Positions 26,112-36,326 are shown, counted from the first letter of the stretch. The stretch is DNA of 64,000 nucleotides from Palsa-360 sp963710315 (GCA_963710315.1 CAVPZW010000008.1:1133034-1197033); one strand, 5' to 3'. The notes: generated by a model not told the origin, from the letters alone. A program made the numbers and translations.

Positions 26112-27347
26112 ATGCGCGTGGCACTTGGTGTCTCCGGCGGAGTAGCTGCCTATAAGGCGGCGGAACTTGTGCGTAAGCTCCAGCAGGAAGGCGTCGATGT
26201 TCAGGTCGTAATGACCGAAAGCGCGCGGGAATTCGTCACACCTCTCACCTTTGCCGCTCTCACCGGGCAAAAAGTAATCACCGAAATGTTTGGCGGGGAA
26301 GCAGGCTCGGGCGCGAACGTGGAAAGCGCCATCGAGCATATTGCCGTTGCCCAGCGCATCGATTTGCTGGTCGTGGCGCCGGCTACCGCGAACACCATCG
26401 CCAAGATGGCCCGCGGCGTGGCCGACGATTTTCTGACCACTCTGTATCTGGCGACGACCGCGCCCGTGGTGGTCGCTCCCGCCATGAACGTCAACATGTG
26501 GGAGCACGCAGCGACGCGGGAAAATATCGAGACGCTGCGCGCGCGCGGCGTGCACATTGTGCCGCCTGATGAAGGCTATCTCGCCTGTGGCATGACGGGC
26601 GCCGGTCGCCTCGCCAGTGTTGACGCCATTGCCGTCGCCGTGCTCCAGCAGCTGGGAATCACGCACGACTTGCAGGAAGAAACGATTGTTGTAACGGCCG
26701 GCCCCACATGCGAAGACCTAGACCCAGTGCGGTTTATCACCAATCGATCTTCCGGCAAGATGGGCTATGCCCTGGCGCAAGCGGCGGTGCGGCGCGGCGC
26801 TAGCGTGATTTTGATCAGCGGGCCCACGCGGCTCGATCCGCCGCAGGGCGTGCAATTTATTTCCGTGCGCAATACCGAGCAGATGCACCGCGCGGTGGTC
26901 GAACATTTCCTGGGCTCGACCGCGCTGATCATGGCGGCGGCCGTCGCGGATTACCGGCCGGTGGCCCCGCAGGCAAAAAAGATGAAGCGGCTGAGCGGCC
27001 ACCTGGATTTGGAGCTGGAGCCCACGCCCGATATTCTGGCGGATGTGGCGCGCGCCAAGGGCGAACGCTTGCTCATCGGCTTTGCCGCGGAGACCGAGAA
27101 TGTGGCCGAACACGCTCGGGCCAAGCTGCAATCCAAGCAAGCCGATGTGATCGTCGCCAATGACGTGACGGCCGAGGGCGCGGGGTTCGATCACGACACC
27201 AATATTATTACTCTCTATTTCCGCGACGGAAGCGAAAAGGCCTATGCGCGCATGCCCAAGATAGACGCGGCGCACCGCATACTCGACCATTTGATCGGCT
27301 TGCGCCAGGCAATGGGCCGGCCCGCGGAATCGCAGCCGACCCGCTGA
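26112..27347 (+). CDS. coaBC: Bifunctional phosphopantothenoylcysteine decarboxylase / phosphopantothenate-cysteine ligase
   Basis: 411 residues. The CoaC half has GVSGGVAAYKAAELVRKL, the active-site His in IEHIAVAQ, PAMNVNMW and the substrate-clamp Cys in ACGMTGAGRLA. The CoaB half begins VTAGPTCEDLDPVRFITN and continues SSGKMGYALAQ. It joins cysteine to 4'-phosphopantothenate and decarboxylates the product in coenzyme A synthesis, so it is a cysteine consumer. Fifteen bp after rpoZ, probably one operon. Confidence 0.96.
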   Translation: MRVALGVSGGVAAYKAAELVRKLQQEGVDVQVVMTESAREFVTPLTFAALTGQKVITEMFGGEAGSGANVESAIEHIAVAQRIDLLVVAPATANTIAKMARGVADDFLTTLYLATTAPVVVAPAMNVNMWEHAATRENIETLRARGVHIVPPDEGYLACGMTGAGRLASVDAIAVAVLQQLGITHDLQEETIVVTAGPTCEDLDPVRFITNRSSGKMGYALAQAAVRRGASVILISGPTRLDPPQGVQFISVRNTEQMHRAVVEHFLGSTALIMAAAVADYRPVAPQAKKMKRLSGHLDLELEPTPDILADVARAKGERLLIGFAAETENVAEHARAKLQSKQADVIVANDVTAEGAGFDHDTNIITLYFRDGSEKAYARMPKIDAAHRILDHLIGLRQAMGRPAESQPTR

Positions 27348-27354
27348 CCCGACG

Positions 27355-28197
27355 ATGGATTCCACGCCCACGCAAACACCACGCGAAAAACTGGAAGCCT
27401 GGCTTCGCTACTACGACGATTTGAATCTCGGTGCGTTTTACACCGACCGGAGAACCATGGGAAAACGCACAAACAAACGAGCGGCGCAAAAAGCCCCTGC
27501 CGCAACAACTGAATTGCAGCATGCCGCGCCCGCCGCGCCGCTTGCGCCTCCGAACGCGCCTGCGCCCGCTCCACTGCTGCCTGTTTTGAATGCTCCCTCC
27601 ATGTTCGAGGTTATTGACCGCGTCGAGGGCGACACGCTGGAACGCATCCGCGAAGATTTAGGCGAATGCACGCGCTGCCGCCTGCACAAGCAGCGCAATA
27701 AAATTGTTTTTGGTGTGGGAAATCCGCGCGCCGAGCTGGTGTTTGTCGGGGAAGGCCCCGGCCGTGACGAAGATATGCAAGGGCTGCCGTTTGTGGGCCG
27801 CGCCGGAAAGCTACTGACGCAGATGATCGAGGCCATGGGCCTGCAGCGCGACCAGGTTTACATCTGCAACGTGGTGAAATGCCGCCCGCCGGAAAACCGC
27901 AAGCCGGAAGAGGACGAGTCCGCAACCTGTTCGCCCTTCCTGTATCGCCAATTGAACGTGATCGCACCGAAGGCCATTGTTTGCCTGGGCCTAACCGCCG
28001 CGCAGGCGCTTTTGAAAACCAACGACCCTATTTCGCGTTTTCGCGGCGAATGGTTTGACTATCGCAACACCAAACTGCTCGCCACGTATCACCCTGCCTA
28101 TTTGTTGCGCAACCCCAATGCCAAGGGCGACGTCTGGAAAGATCTGCAAAAAGTGATGGCGCATTTGGGATTGAAAGCCAAGAAGGCTGCCCGCTAA
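27355..28197 (+). CDS. Uracil-DNA glycosylase, family 4-type [4Fe-4S]
   Basis: 280 residues. The first 95 or so are a low-complexity Ala/Pro extension; the catalytic domain follows. ECTRCRLHKQRNKIVFG carries the first two cluster cysteines, GEGPGRDEDMQGLPFVGRAG is the uracil-binding motif, and YICNVVKCRPPENRKP and ATCSP supply further Cys. The C-terminal motif is TYHPAYLLRNP. It removes uracil from DNA. It starts 7 bp after coaBC. The alternative start at ATG 27457 would drop part of the N-terminal extension. Confidence 0.9.
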   Translation: MDSTPTQTPREKLEAWLRYYDDLNLGAFYTDRRTMGKRTNKRAAQKAPAATTELQHAAPAAPLAPPNAPAPAPLLPVLNAPSMFEVIDRVEGDTLERIREDLGECTRCRLHKQRNKIVFGVGNPRAELVFVGEGPGRDEDMQGLPFVGRAGKLLTQMIEAMGLQRDQVYICNVVKCRPPENRKPEEDESATCSPFLYRQLNVIAPKAIVCLGLTAAQALLKTNDPISRFRGEWFDYRNTKLLATYHPAYLLRNPNAKGDVWKDLQKVMAHLGLKAKKAAR

Positions 28198-28522
28198 ATA
28201 ATTTTGCTTTAGGGGCAGCGGCGGCGCAGGTTTCGCAGGCTGTAGAAGAAGCTCCCCAAAACTGATTGTCATTCCGAGCGGAACGAGTAATCTCTCTTTC
28301 TTTTCTTGCCATTTAATCGAAGTAAAATTCCTCACCGAGCAATCGCGCAATCCTTTCCGGCGCAGCCTTGCGATTGAAATCATAGCTAATTCGACAACTA
28401 AGAAATTAGCTACTTGAACCGGCCGGCTCTCGCGATGTTAAGTTGACTATAGGTGGGGTCCATCACGTTCCTACGCGCTGGGATTCTCCTGCCTGGGCCA
28501 GTTTCTGAGATGGAGGCCTCGC
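28198..28522. other. Intergenic region, 325 bp
   Basis: No gene or RNA is recognised. It holds a fragment starting TGTCATTCCGAGCGGAACGA (28267 on), which resembles the TGTCATCCCGAGCGAACCGA element at 62144. The hybrid kinase start has TGGAGG about 6 bp upstream. Confidence 0.5.
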
Positions 28523-30778
28523 GTGAGTAATATCCGTCTGCGAACGAAATTTTTGTTGTCCCTTCTGGTGATTTCCGCCGGGTTGACGGCCGCTACGCTG
28601 CTCATTGTCAGTTACAGCGTGCACAAACGGGTGCGAGAGAACATCCGCGAGGAAGTCCGCAGCTCCGTAGCCAACTACCAAAGTTTCCAGGCGCAGCAGG
28701 AGGAATCCCTAACCCGCGCCGCCGCCCTTCTCGCCAATCTCCCCGATGTTCGCGCGCTGATGTCCACCGAAGACTCGACGACCATTGAGGACGCATCGAC
28801 GGACGTTTGGAAATTGAGCGGAAGCGATTTGCTGGTCTTGGCGAATCGCTCGGGGAACGTGGTTGCGCTGCGCACTAGCTCCGGCGGATTTGATCCAGGC
28901 ACTGCGCAAGGGCTGCTTCGCCAGTCGCTTGAGCGCGGCGAATCCAGGGGCTGGTGGTTCGGCGGCGGCCACTTGTACGAAGTGTGGCTGCAGCCCATTT
29001 ATTTCGGGCTGCCTTCCCAGAATACGACGCTGGGGCTGCTAGCGCTCGGTCACGAAGTCAATCAGCGGGCGGCGGGCGAATTTGCCAGCGTGGCGTCGGG
29101 CGAAGTGACTTTCAATTTTGATGGAGTGCCCGTCGCCAGCACGTTGCCTCCCGCGCTGCAATCCGAACTCGCGCGCCGTATCCGCGAGCAATCGCAAAAT
29201 CTCTCCGATGACGCGCAGGAAATTCAGCTGGGCCCGGAGCATTACCTTGCCAGGACCGTAAGTCTCTCCCAGAGTGGCGGCCCGCGCGTTTCCCTGACCG
29301 TCCTCAAATCTTTTGACAAGGCCACACTGTTCCTTAATGGATTGAACAGGGTCTTGATCGGGCTGGGTCTATTCAGCATTTTGGCGGGCAGCACGCTGGT
29401 TTTCTGGATTTCGAATTCGTATACAAAGCCGCTGGCTGGCCTGGTTGCCGGCGTGCGCGCTCTCGGCCAGGGCGATTTCAGTTATCCGCTGGACACAAAT
29501 GGCGGCGATGAAGTCGCGGAAGTCACCGAGGCCTTTGCGCGAATGCGCGGCAGTCTGGAAAGCACACAGCAAGAGCAAAGACAACTCGAGGAACGATTGC
29601 GACAGGCCCACAAGATGGAGGCGGTGGGCAGGCTGGCAGGCGGCATCGCGCACGATTTCAATAATTTGCTGACGATCATCCGGGGCAATAGCGATCTGCT
29701 CAAGGACCGCGAGGGCGTGGACGCTTTTCATCAAAGGTGTGTGGAGCAGATTCAGAAGGCATCCGACCGCGCAGTTACCATGACGCGCCAATTGCTGGCC
29801 TTCAGCCGAATGCAGGTGTTGCAGCCGCGAGTGATGGATTTGAATCTAACCGTCGCGGAGATGGGCAAGATGCTTCCGCGCCTGATCGGCGAGCACATCG
29901 AATACTCGTTCTCGCCCGATCCCAAGCTGGATTCGGTGAAAGCGGATCCTGTCCAGATCGAGCAGGTCATCTTGAATCTGGCCGCCAATGCGCGCGACGC
30001 AATGCCCAGGGGAGGCAACCTCTCGGTCAAGACATCCAATGTTGTGGTAGACGAAGCGGGAGCGGAAAAGCGCCCTCCAATGATTCCCGGGCAATACATT
30101 CTGCTTTCCGTCAGCGACACGGGCGACGGCATGGACGAGGCCACAAGAGCACGCATCTTCGAGCCCTTCTTTACCACCAAGGAACTCGGCAAAGGGACAG
30201 GCCTGGGGCTGGCTACCGTTTACGGCGTAGTGAAACAGAGCGGCGGTTTCATATGGGTGGAAAGCTCTCCCGGCGCGGGCACCACATTTGAAATCTACAT
30301 TCCGCGCGCTATAGGAAAAACGGCAAAATCCGAGGCCGAAGGGAAACCCAAAGTGATTCCAAGAGGGAGCGAGACAATTCTCGTTGCCGAGGATGAACCG
30401 GGAGTGCGCGAATTGGCCTGCCAATTTTTGCGGGTCAAAGGTTACACCGTCCTGGAAGCGGAAGGGAGCCAGGAGGCGCTGGCTATGGCCCGCAGCCATA
30501 TGGGGGCGATTCATCTCTTGTTGAGCGATATGGTCATGCCCAAGATGAGTGGTGGAGAGCTCGCCTTGCAACTGAAAGCCATCCGCCCGGAGATACGCGT
30601 AGCGTTCATGTCCGGCTATTCCGAATTTTCCAGGGGCGACATGGGCAAGGAATTTCCGGAAGCACCCGTTTTGCAAAAGCCATTTTCACCTGCTTCCCTG
30701 GTGGAGATTGTCCGCGCGGCGCTTGCGCGGCCTTTGGCCACTACGGCCCGCGAGGCTAGTAAGGTTCACGTTACCTAG
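28523..30778 (+). CDS. Membrane hybrid sensor histidine kinase with C-terminal receiver
   Basis: 751 residues from GTG 28523. Transmembrane helices lie at about residues 10-33 and 275-300, flanking a periplasmic sensor region. A HAMP domain (TKPLAGLVAGVRALGQGDFS) and a short coiled coil (QQEQRQLEERLRQAHKMEAV) follow. The HisKA motif GGIAHDFNNLL has phospho-acceptor His377, then an HATPase domain (NLAANARDAM, GDGMDEATR, GKGTGLGLATVYG) and a receiver domain with LLLSDMVMPKMSGG, phospho-acceptor Asp669. The signal is unknown and no partner output regulator is adjacent. Confidence 0.93.
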   Translation: MSNIRLRTKFLLSLLVISAGLTAATLLIVSYSVHKRVRENIREEVRSSVANYQSFQAQQEESLTRAAALLANLPDVRALMSTEDSTTIEDASTDVWKLSGSDLLVLANRSGNVVALRTSSGGFDPGTAQGLLRQSLERGESRGWWFGGGHLYEVWLQPIYFGLPSQNTTLGLLALGHEVNQRAAGEFASVASGEVTFNFDGVPVASTLPPALQSELARRIREQSQNLSDDAQEIQLGPEHYLARTVSLSQSGGPRVSLTVLKSFDKATLFLNGLNRVLIGLGLFSILAGSTLVFWISNSYTKPLAGLVAGVRALGQGDFSYPLDTNGGDEVAEVTEAFARMRGSLESTQQEQRQLEERLRQAHKMEAVGRLAGGIAHDFNNLLTIIRGNSDLLKDREGVDAFHQRCVEQIQKASDRAVTMTRQLLAFSRMQVLQPRVMDLNLTVAEMGKMLPRLIGEHIEYSFSPDPKLDSVKADPVQIEQVILNLAANARDAMPRGGNLSVKTSNVVVDEAGAEKRPPMIPGQYILLSVSDTGDGMDEATRARIFEPFFTTKELGKGTGLGLATVYGVVKQSGGFIWVESSPGAGTTFEIYIPRAIGKTAKSEAEGKPKVIPRGSETILVAEDEPGVRELACQFLRVKGYTVLEAEGSQEALAMARSHMGAIHLLLSDMVMPKMSGGELALQLKAIRPEIRVAFMSGYSEFSRGDMGKEFPEAPVLQKPFSPASLVEIVRAALARPLATTAREASKVHVT

Positions 30779-30822
30779 ATGTACCATAAGTCCGCCAATT
30801 TAGAGTGAAGGGAATTGCCAAG

Positions 30823-31347
30823 CTATTTCCGTTTTGAGCGGGCAGGTTTTCCAGCAGCGCTCTTTCGAGCGGTTTTGGCGGGTTTCACCAGGTCGGCCAG
30901 GCGAAACAATCGCACGCGTGCGATGCGCGCGTTTTCCTTTACGCGTAACTGAGAGACTCCCACCGTCAGCAGCAATTCCACCGGGTCCACATGTCCTCGG
31001 ACGAAAATCGGCGCGTGCCACGCTCCAGCGCGCAACAGACGGTCGTCGGGTTCGATTAGCGCGATCTGGTCCTTCGCAAGGTTGAGTGTTTCATTGCATT
31101 CGACGAAATAAGTTTCCTTGTCCAGGTCCCACCACAAATAGTTGTCCTCGGGGCGAAGCCGGTGCGCCTCAATCGGTACTCGCCCGGCGGGAACGTATTC
31201 GGAGCCGCCGAAATCCAGTTTTCCCGTCGGATCGACGGCATAAATCTTTTTCACCGTCAGGTGCACGGAAAATCCATGCACCTGATATTTGGCATGGATG
31301 ATCCCCGAAATGCGGTCTGCCGCGTCTTTCCCGGATAAAAGTTGCAT
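30823..31347 (-). CDS. dCTP deaminase / dUTPase-fold-like protein
   Basis: 174 residues from ATG 31347; an in-frame TTG at 31365 would add six residues. No signal peptide. KDQIALIEPDDRLLRAGAWH and VSQLRVKENARIARVRLFRL look like the beta-rich dCTP-deaminase/dUTPase trimer fold, but the classic dCTP deaminase motifs are not plainly present, so it may be a divergent member without that activity. The C-terminus is Lys/Arg/Ala-rich. It converges with the histidine kinase gene. Confidence 0.45.
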   Translation of the reverse strand: MQLLSGKDAADRISGIIHAKYQVHGFSVHLTVKKIYAVDPTGKLDFGGSEYVPAGRVPIEAHRLRPEDNYLWWDLDKETYFVECNETLNLAKDQIALIEPDDRLLRAGAWHAPIFVRGHVDPVELLLTVGVSQLRVKENARIARVRLFRLADLVKPAKTARKSAAGKPARSKRK

Positions 31348-31420
31348 GAGAGGGACTATATCCAATCGGTTTCATGCCGTCCACAATCCGGGCGAAGCGA
31401 TGCGGCGTAAAGGACAGCCC

Positions 31421-32146
31421 TTAAATCGTCTTGTCTTTTGCGTGGCAGAGATGTTCGAGCGTGCATTCCGCGCACTTGGGTTTGCGCGCCTGGCATATTT
31501 TGCGGCCGTGCCAGATCAGCTGGTGCGAAATTAAGATCCACTTTTCCTTGGGAATCACTTGCATCAAGTCCTGCTCGATCTTTTTCGGATCGCTGTTGTG
31601 AGTAATGTCGAGCCGGTTCGAGAGGCGAATCACGTGAGTGTCCACCACCACGCCCACCGCAATGCCATACGCCGTGCCCAGGACCACATTTGCCGTCTTG
31701 CGCGCCACTCCCGGCAGCGTCAGCAGCTCGTCCATGGTGCGCGGCACTTCGCCGCCGAACTCTTCCACGATCTTCTTGGCAGCGCCCATGATGGACTTGG
31801 TCTTGTTCCGGAAAAAGCCCGTGGGGCGAATGTCCTGTTCAAGTTCGTTCGGGTTTGCGTAGGCAAAATCTTTTGGCGTCCGATATTTCGCGAAGAGAGT
31901 CTTGGTGACCTGGTTGACGCGTTCGTCGGTGCATTGCGCCGAAAGAATCGTGGCAATCAGCAGTTGAAACGGCGTGTGGTGTTCGAGCGCGCAGGTTACT
32001 TTGGGGTAGGCTTGATCCAGCTTTTGTAGGATTTCGCGCACTCGCTCAGGATTCGTTCCCGTGAGCTTTGCGTTTCCGGTAGCGGGCCGCCCGGATTTTG
32101 CAGATTGTGCAGCAGTTTTTCTTGTTTTTAATTTTTGTCTTTTCAT
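31421..32146 (-). CDS. nth: Endonuclease III
   Basis: 241 residues from ATG 32146, with GGAAGGAAG upstream; an in-frame TTG at 32170 is less likely. A basic N-terminal tail is followed by the HhH-GPD core: LIATILSAQCTDERVNQVT, helix-hairpin-helix LPGVARKTANVVLG with catalytic Lys, VDTHVIRLSNRL with catalytic Asp, and the [4Fe-4S] loop C-x6-C-x2-C-x5-C in CQARKPKCAECTLEHLC. It removes oxidised pyrimidines from DNA. Confidence 0.96.
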   Translation of the reverse strand: MKRQKLKTRKTAAQSAKSGRPATGNAKLTGTNPERVREILQKLDQAYPKVTCALEHHTPFQLLIATILSAQCTDERVNQVTKTLFAKYRTPKDFAYANPNELEQDIRPTGFFRNKTKSIMGAAKKIVEEFGGEVPRTMDELLTLPGVARKTANVVLGTAYGIAVGVVVDTHVIRLSNRLDITHNSDPKKIEQDLMQVIPKEKWILISHQLIWHGRKICQARKPKCAECTLEHLCHAKDKTI

Positions 32147-32203
32147 TGAGGCTTCTTCACTTCCTTCCAACTATGCACATCAAACTCGATGGGTAGGGTT
32201 TGA

Positions 32204-32275
32204 GTGGCATAGGTTTCAGCCTGTGGGTTTTGGTGCTTGCAAGGACTAAACCCCACAGGCTGAAGCCTATGCCAC
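32204..32275. repeat. 72-nt palindromic intergenic repeat, copy 3
   Basis: Arms GTGGCATAGGTTTCAGCCTG and CAGGCTGAAGCCTATGCCAC (one mismatch), with an inner CTTGCAAG core. It lies between nth and rdgB. Confidence 0.92.
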
Positions 32276-32293
32276 GTCAATGCCCCCGCAGAC

Positions 32294-32911
32294 TTACCGC
32301 CCACCCACTAGAAAATCGAGCGCCTTGTGAAACGCCTTCCCGCGATGGCTGTACAAGTTTTTCTCTTCACGCGAAATTTCCGCATACGTTTTTCCGAGAG
32401 CGGGAAAAAAGAAAATCGGATCGTAGCCGAACCCGCCCTGCCCGCGCGGCTCGTGCAAAAGTATTCCTTCCGCCGAGGCCGAAAACAATCCGCGCATTTC
32501 TCCTGATTCGGCCACGGCCACCACGCAAACAAATCGCGCCCGCCGCTCTTGTCCCTCTTTGCCGCGCATTTCGCCGAGCAATTTCCGGATGCGGTCCGCG
32601 TCCGAAGCCCCCGGCCCGGCGTAGCGCGCGGAAAGCACTCCTGGCGCGCCGCCCAGCGCCGGGACGACCAGCCCTGAATCGTCGGCGATCACGATTCCCT
32701 CGGCAAGCCGGCTGTAATGCAGAGCTTTGCCGGCCGCATTTTCCGCGAAGGTCGGCCAGATTTCTTCAAATACGGGCAGGGAATCGAAGTCGGGTACGAA
32801 AGCAAGATCAACGGACGCGCCAGCCGGCCCGGCCAGCGCGCGGTATTCGCGCAGCTTTCCCTGATTCGAGGAAGCCACCAGCAGCCGGAGAGGACTACTT
32901 TGCGCGCGCAC
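32294..32911 (-). CDS. rdgB: XTP/dITP diphosphatase (RdgB/HAM1)
   Basis: 205 residues. The N-terminal substrate loop is LLVASSNQGKLREYRAL, the metal/catalytic region is FAENAAGKALHYSRL and IVIADDSGLVVPALGGAPGV, then SARYAG. The C-terminal GGFGYDPIFFFPALGKTYAE is the family signature. It removes non-canonical purine nucleotides. Its start overlaps the 3' end of rph by 17 bp, the usual rph-rdgB pairing. Confidence 0.96.
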   Translation of the reverse strand: MRAQSSPLRLLVASSNQGKLREYRALAGPAGASVDLAFVPDFDSLPVFEEIWPTFAENAAGKALHYSRLAEGIVIADDSGLVVPALGGAPGVLSARYAGPGASDADRIRKLLGEMRGKEGQERRARFVCVVAVAESGEMRGLFSASAEGILLHEPRGQGGFGYDPIFFFPALGKTYAEISREEKNLYSHRGKAFHKALDFLVGGR

Positions 32912-33650
32912 GGAAATCGGTGTTGACGAGCCTGGATTGATGCTCGGTCATGCGGCGGATTCCGGCCGCTGCCAGCGAAAGCATGTCCTGCAACTCGGCG
33001 CCCCCAAACGGTTGCCCTTCGGCCGTCGCCTGGACCTCCACAAATTTTCCGCTTCCGGTCATCACCACGTTCATGTCGACCTCGGCCTTGGAATCTTCTT
33101 CATAGGCGAGATCGAGCAACGAAACGCCATCCACCACGCCAACGCTGGTTGCCGCAACGGAATCGATCAGCGGAACCGTCTTCAGGATTCCCGCAGCCAC
33201 CAGCCGCTCCATGGCCAGCGACAGCGCTACGAATGCGCCAGTAATCGAAGCGGTGCGCGTGCCGCCATCCGCCTGGATCACGTCGCAATCCAGCCACACG
33301 GTTTTTTCTCCCAGTTTTTTCTGGTCGACAATCGCTCGCAGCGACCTGCCGATCAGCCGCTGAATTTCCAGCGTGCGTCCGGACGGCCTGCCGCGCATGG
33401 CTTCACGCGCCGTGCGCTGCTCGGTCGCGCGCGGCAGCATTCCATACTCGCCGGTCACCCAACCCTTTCCCTGGCCTTTCAAAAAAGAAGGGACGCCATC
33501 GTCCACCGTCGCCGTGCAAATCACCCGCGTGTTGCCAACTTCGATCAGCACGCTCCCTTCGGCGCTGGTGATAAAGTTCGGCGTCATGGTGACCGGACGA
33601 ATTTGATCGTGCGCGCGTCCATCGCTTCGCAAGTTTCCTCCTCGTGACAT
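32895..33650 (-). CDS. rph: Ribonuclease PH
   Basis: 251 residues from ATG 33650; a longer in-frame extension to 33737 has no family similarity. RSDGRAHDQIRPVTMTPNF, GKGWVTGEYGMLPRATEQR, RPSGRTLEIQRLIGRSLR, LDCDVIQADGGTRTASITGA and the C-terminal LVNTDFRARAK are all typical. It trims tRNA 3' ends using phosphate. It is first in the rph-rdgB pair. Confidence 0.96.
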   Translation of the reverse strand: MSRGGNLRSDGRAHDQIRPVTMTPNFITSAEGSVLIEVGNTRVICTATVDDGVPSFLKGQGKGWVTGEYGMLPRATEQRTAREAMRGRPSGRTLEIQRLIGRSLRAIVDQKKLGEKTVWLDCDVIQADGGTRTASITGAFVALSLAMERLVAAGILKTVPLIDSVAATSVGVVDGVSLLDLAYEEDSKAEVDMNVVMTGSGKFVEVQATAEGQPFGGAELQDMLSLAAAGIRRMTEHQSRLVNTDFRARAK

Positions 33651-33820
33651 GGCCCAGAGTTTGCCCGCAGCCAACGCCACTGTCAACCACGGATAAGAGT
33701 TGGCAACGCGCACTTTTTCAAGCATCGCCGATGACATCGCCGCAAAAAATTGATATTGTTCATCTCTGTCGCGAACTCATCCAGAAAATCTGTGTGTTGC
33801 AAAGAAGGAGTGCGATAACC

Positions 33821-34520
33821 ATGACCAAGCACGATGAATCTCGCCGCGAATTTTTGGTGCGCGCGGCTGTTGGAGCCGGTGCTGCCGCGAGTGTTGTTGC
33901 AGGCGCGGGACTTGTGCCCGATGCCGCGGCGCAGACTCACGAGCAAATGGAGGGAGGCGCAGCGACTCCTGGCGCGCAGCATCCCAGCGGCGCCGAGCAC
34001 GGCGCGTTCTTCAACCACGCCGACGCCGCCACCATCGCGGCGTTCACCGAGCGCATCATGCCCAGCGCTCCGGACAAGCCCGGAGCGCGCGAAGCGGACG
34101 TCCTGAACTACATCGATCTGGCCCTCGCCGGCGCTTATTCCGAACTGCAGGAATTCTATCGCCACGGCCTGGCGCAGCTCGACGCCTATTGCCGCGGCGC
34201 TTACAAAGAATCCTTCGTGCATCTCGCGCCTGAAAAGCAGGACGAAGTCATCGCGGCGCTCGAAGAAAGCAAGGCAACCGGATTTACGTGGCCAACGGCC
34301 AGGGAATTTTTCAACACACTCCGCACTCACACCATGGAAGGCATGTTTGCCGACCCGCTCTATGGAGGCAACAAAGATTTCTCCGGATGGCGGCTGGTCG
34401 GATTTCCCGGCGCGCAGGCAATTTTCACGCCGACGGACATTGCAGAGCAAACAGGCGTTCACTCGCGCGCCCTTCATCGGTTTGCAAACAACGGCCAAAG
34501 GCCCGATGGGGAGAGCATAA
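33821..34520 (+). CDS. Gluconate 2-dehydrogenase subunit 3-like protein (frameshifted near C-terminus)
   Basis: The ATG at 33821 starts the twin-arginine signal SRREFLVRAAVGAGAAASVV. The body (AATIAAFTERIMPSAPDKPG, HTMEGMFADPLYGGNKDFSG, WRLVGFPGAQ) is the small subunit that accompanies membrane or periplasmic GMC oxidoreductases. After FTPTD the frame should continue MQSKQAFTRAPFIGLQTTAK and stop at TAA 34518-34520, three bases before the GMC start. An extra T at about 34440 shifts the frame, and the shifted frame runs on to 34669. 700 bp equals 3n+1, as expected for one inserted base. Confidence 0.8.
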
Positions 34521-34523
34521 GCC

Positions 34524-36247
34524 ATGGCAACCGAGAAAACAGATGTCGTGATCGTCGGCATGGGCGCGGTGGGCGGAATCCTCGCGGCCGAGCTGGGCAA
34601 AGCGGGAATGAAAGTGATTGGCCTGGAGCGCGGCCCGCGTCTCAGCACGGCGGACTTCAATCCGCATGACGAATTGCGTTATTTCCAGCGCCAGGATCTG
34701 CGTCCCAACTGGAAGCGCCAGCCCGTAACCTGGCGGCCGAATGCCAAGCGCCACCGCCCATCCCATGGATATTCTCAATTACGGCAATCAGGCGGGCGGC
34801 GGCACGGTCCACTACGGCGCGCTCTCCTGGCGCATGCACGAAGACGATTTTCGCGCGCGCTCCCACACCATCGAGCGCTACGGCGCGTCGGCCATTCCGC
34901 AAGATTCCTCGGTCGCCGACTGGCCGCTTTGCTACGCCGACCTCGAGCCCTTCTACGATCAGCGCCGAATACGAACTCGGCGTCTCCGGCAAGGCCGGCA
35001 ATTTGCAGGGCCGCAAAATCGACGGCGGCAATGTGTTCGAGGCGCCGCGCAAGCGCGAATATCCGCTGCCGCCATTGCTGGACGACAATCCGGCGTGTTG
35101 TTCGCGGAGGGAACGCGCAAGCTCGGCTATCATCCGTTCTCTTCGCCGCGCGCCATTCTTTCCCAGCCTTACAACGACCGCGCCAGCTGCACCTATTGCG
35201 GCTTCTGCCAGGCATTCGGCTGCCACGTCGGCGCGAAGTCGAGCATCCTCGTCACCAAGCTGCCCGAGGCGGACGCGACCGGCAATTTCAAGCTGCTGAC
35301 CGGCGCGATGTGCTATCGCGTCAACAGCGACAACAGCGGCCACGCGACCGGCGTTTCCTATTACGGCCCGGACGGCTCGGAGAACACGATCGAGGCCGAG
35401 CTCGTCATTCTCGCCCCATTCATCTACGACAACACGCGGCTGCTGCTGCTTTCGAAGACCGACAAATTCCCCAACGGGCTCGCCAATTCGAGCGGCCAGG
35501 TCGGCAAGCACCTCATGGCGCACATCATGGCCGAACGTGTTCGCCGCCTTCGACGACAGATTCGTCAACGTCTACATGGGTCCGAGCGCGCAGAAACACA
35601 CCATCGACGATTTCAACGCCGACAATTTCGATCATAGCGGCCTGGGCTTCATTCGCGGCGCGCAGATTTCCGTCGCGTCCGCCGATCTCGAAGCGGGCCC
35701 GATCGGCGCGGCCATGGGCATGGACCCGCCTCCCGGCGTGCCGAGGTGGGGCGCCGCCTATCGCGATTTCCTCGCCAAGTATTTCACGCGCTACGCCGCG
35801 ATCACCGCGCAGACCGAAAACCTGCCCTACGCCGATCAGACGATCGACCTCGATCCCAACGTGCGCGATGCCTGGGGCCTGCCGGCGCCGCGCCTCACCT
35901 ACGATTGGCGGCGCCCGAATGAGCGCGCGCGCATCGAATTCCTGATGCAGAAGATGGAAGGAATCGGCCACGCCATGGGCGCCAACAAGTGTGGCGCGCA
36001 GGGCTCGAGTCAGGGCGCGCCGGGCGCGCACCACGAAGGCGGCACGCGCATGGGCAGCGATCCCAAGACCTCGGTCGTCAACAAATACGGCCAGACCTGG
36101 GACATTCCGAATCTCTTCGTGATCGGCAGCTCGACGTTTCCGTCCATGAGCGGATTCAATCCCACGCTGACCATCCAGGCGCTCGCCTACATGAGCGCCG
36201 ACGCCATCGTGAAGCGCTACAAGAGCAGGCCCGGCCCGCTCGTTTAG
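34524..36247 (+). pseudogene. GMC-family oxidoreductase (glucose/choline/gluconate dehydrogenase-like) with four frameshifts
   Basis: Coding capacity of about 574 residues is spread over three frames. The FAD-binding start is TDVVIVGMGAVGGILAAELG (34524 on). The frame then moves near 34749 (to NYGNQAGGGTVHYGALSWR), near 34962 (to AEYELGVSGKAGNLQGRKID), near 35093 (back, to GTRKLGYHPF and CTYCGFCQAFGCHVGAKSS) and near 35525 (to NVFAAFDDRFVN). The last part has GMC C-terminal motifs HHEGGTRMGSDP and GSSTFPSMSGFNPTLTIQAL. The four single-base changes net +2, matching the 1724-bp length. It pairs with the preceding subunit 3. It may be intact in the organism and damaged only in this assembly. Confidence 0.85.
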
Positions 36248-36254
36248 CGCGGTC

Positions 36255-36326
36255 GTAGCACAGGCTTCAGCCTGTGGGGTTTTATGCGTGCACGCGCAAA
36301 AACCCACAGACTAAAGTCAGTGCTAC
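36255..36326. repeat. 72-nt palindromic intergenic repeat, copy 4
   Basis: The left arm GTAGCACAGGCTTCAGCCTG faces a right arm with three changes (CAGACTAAAGTCAGTGCTAC). It lies 7 bp after the GMC stop, between convergent genes. Confidence 0.9.

Noticed and set aside
32200..32940. 246-codon plus-strand frame across a palindrome and rdgB
   Set aside because: It starts inside a 72-nt repeat and runs antisense to rdgB; composition is Arg/Pro-rich with no domain.
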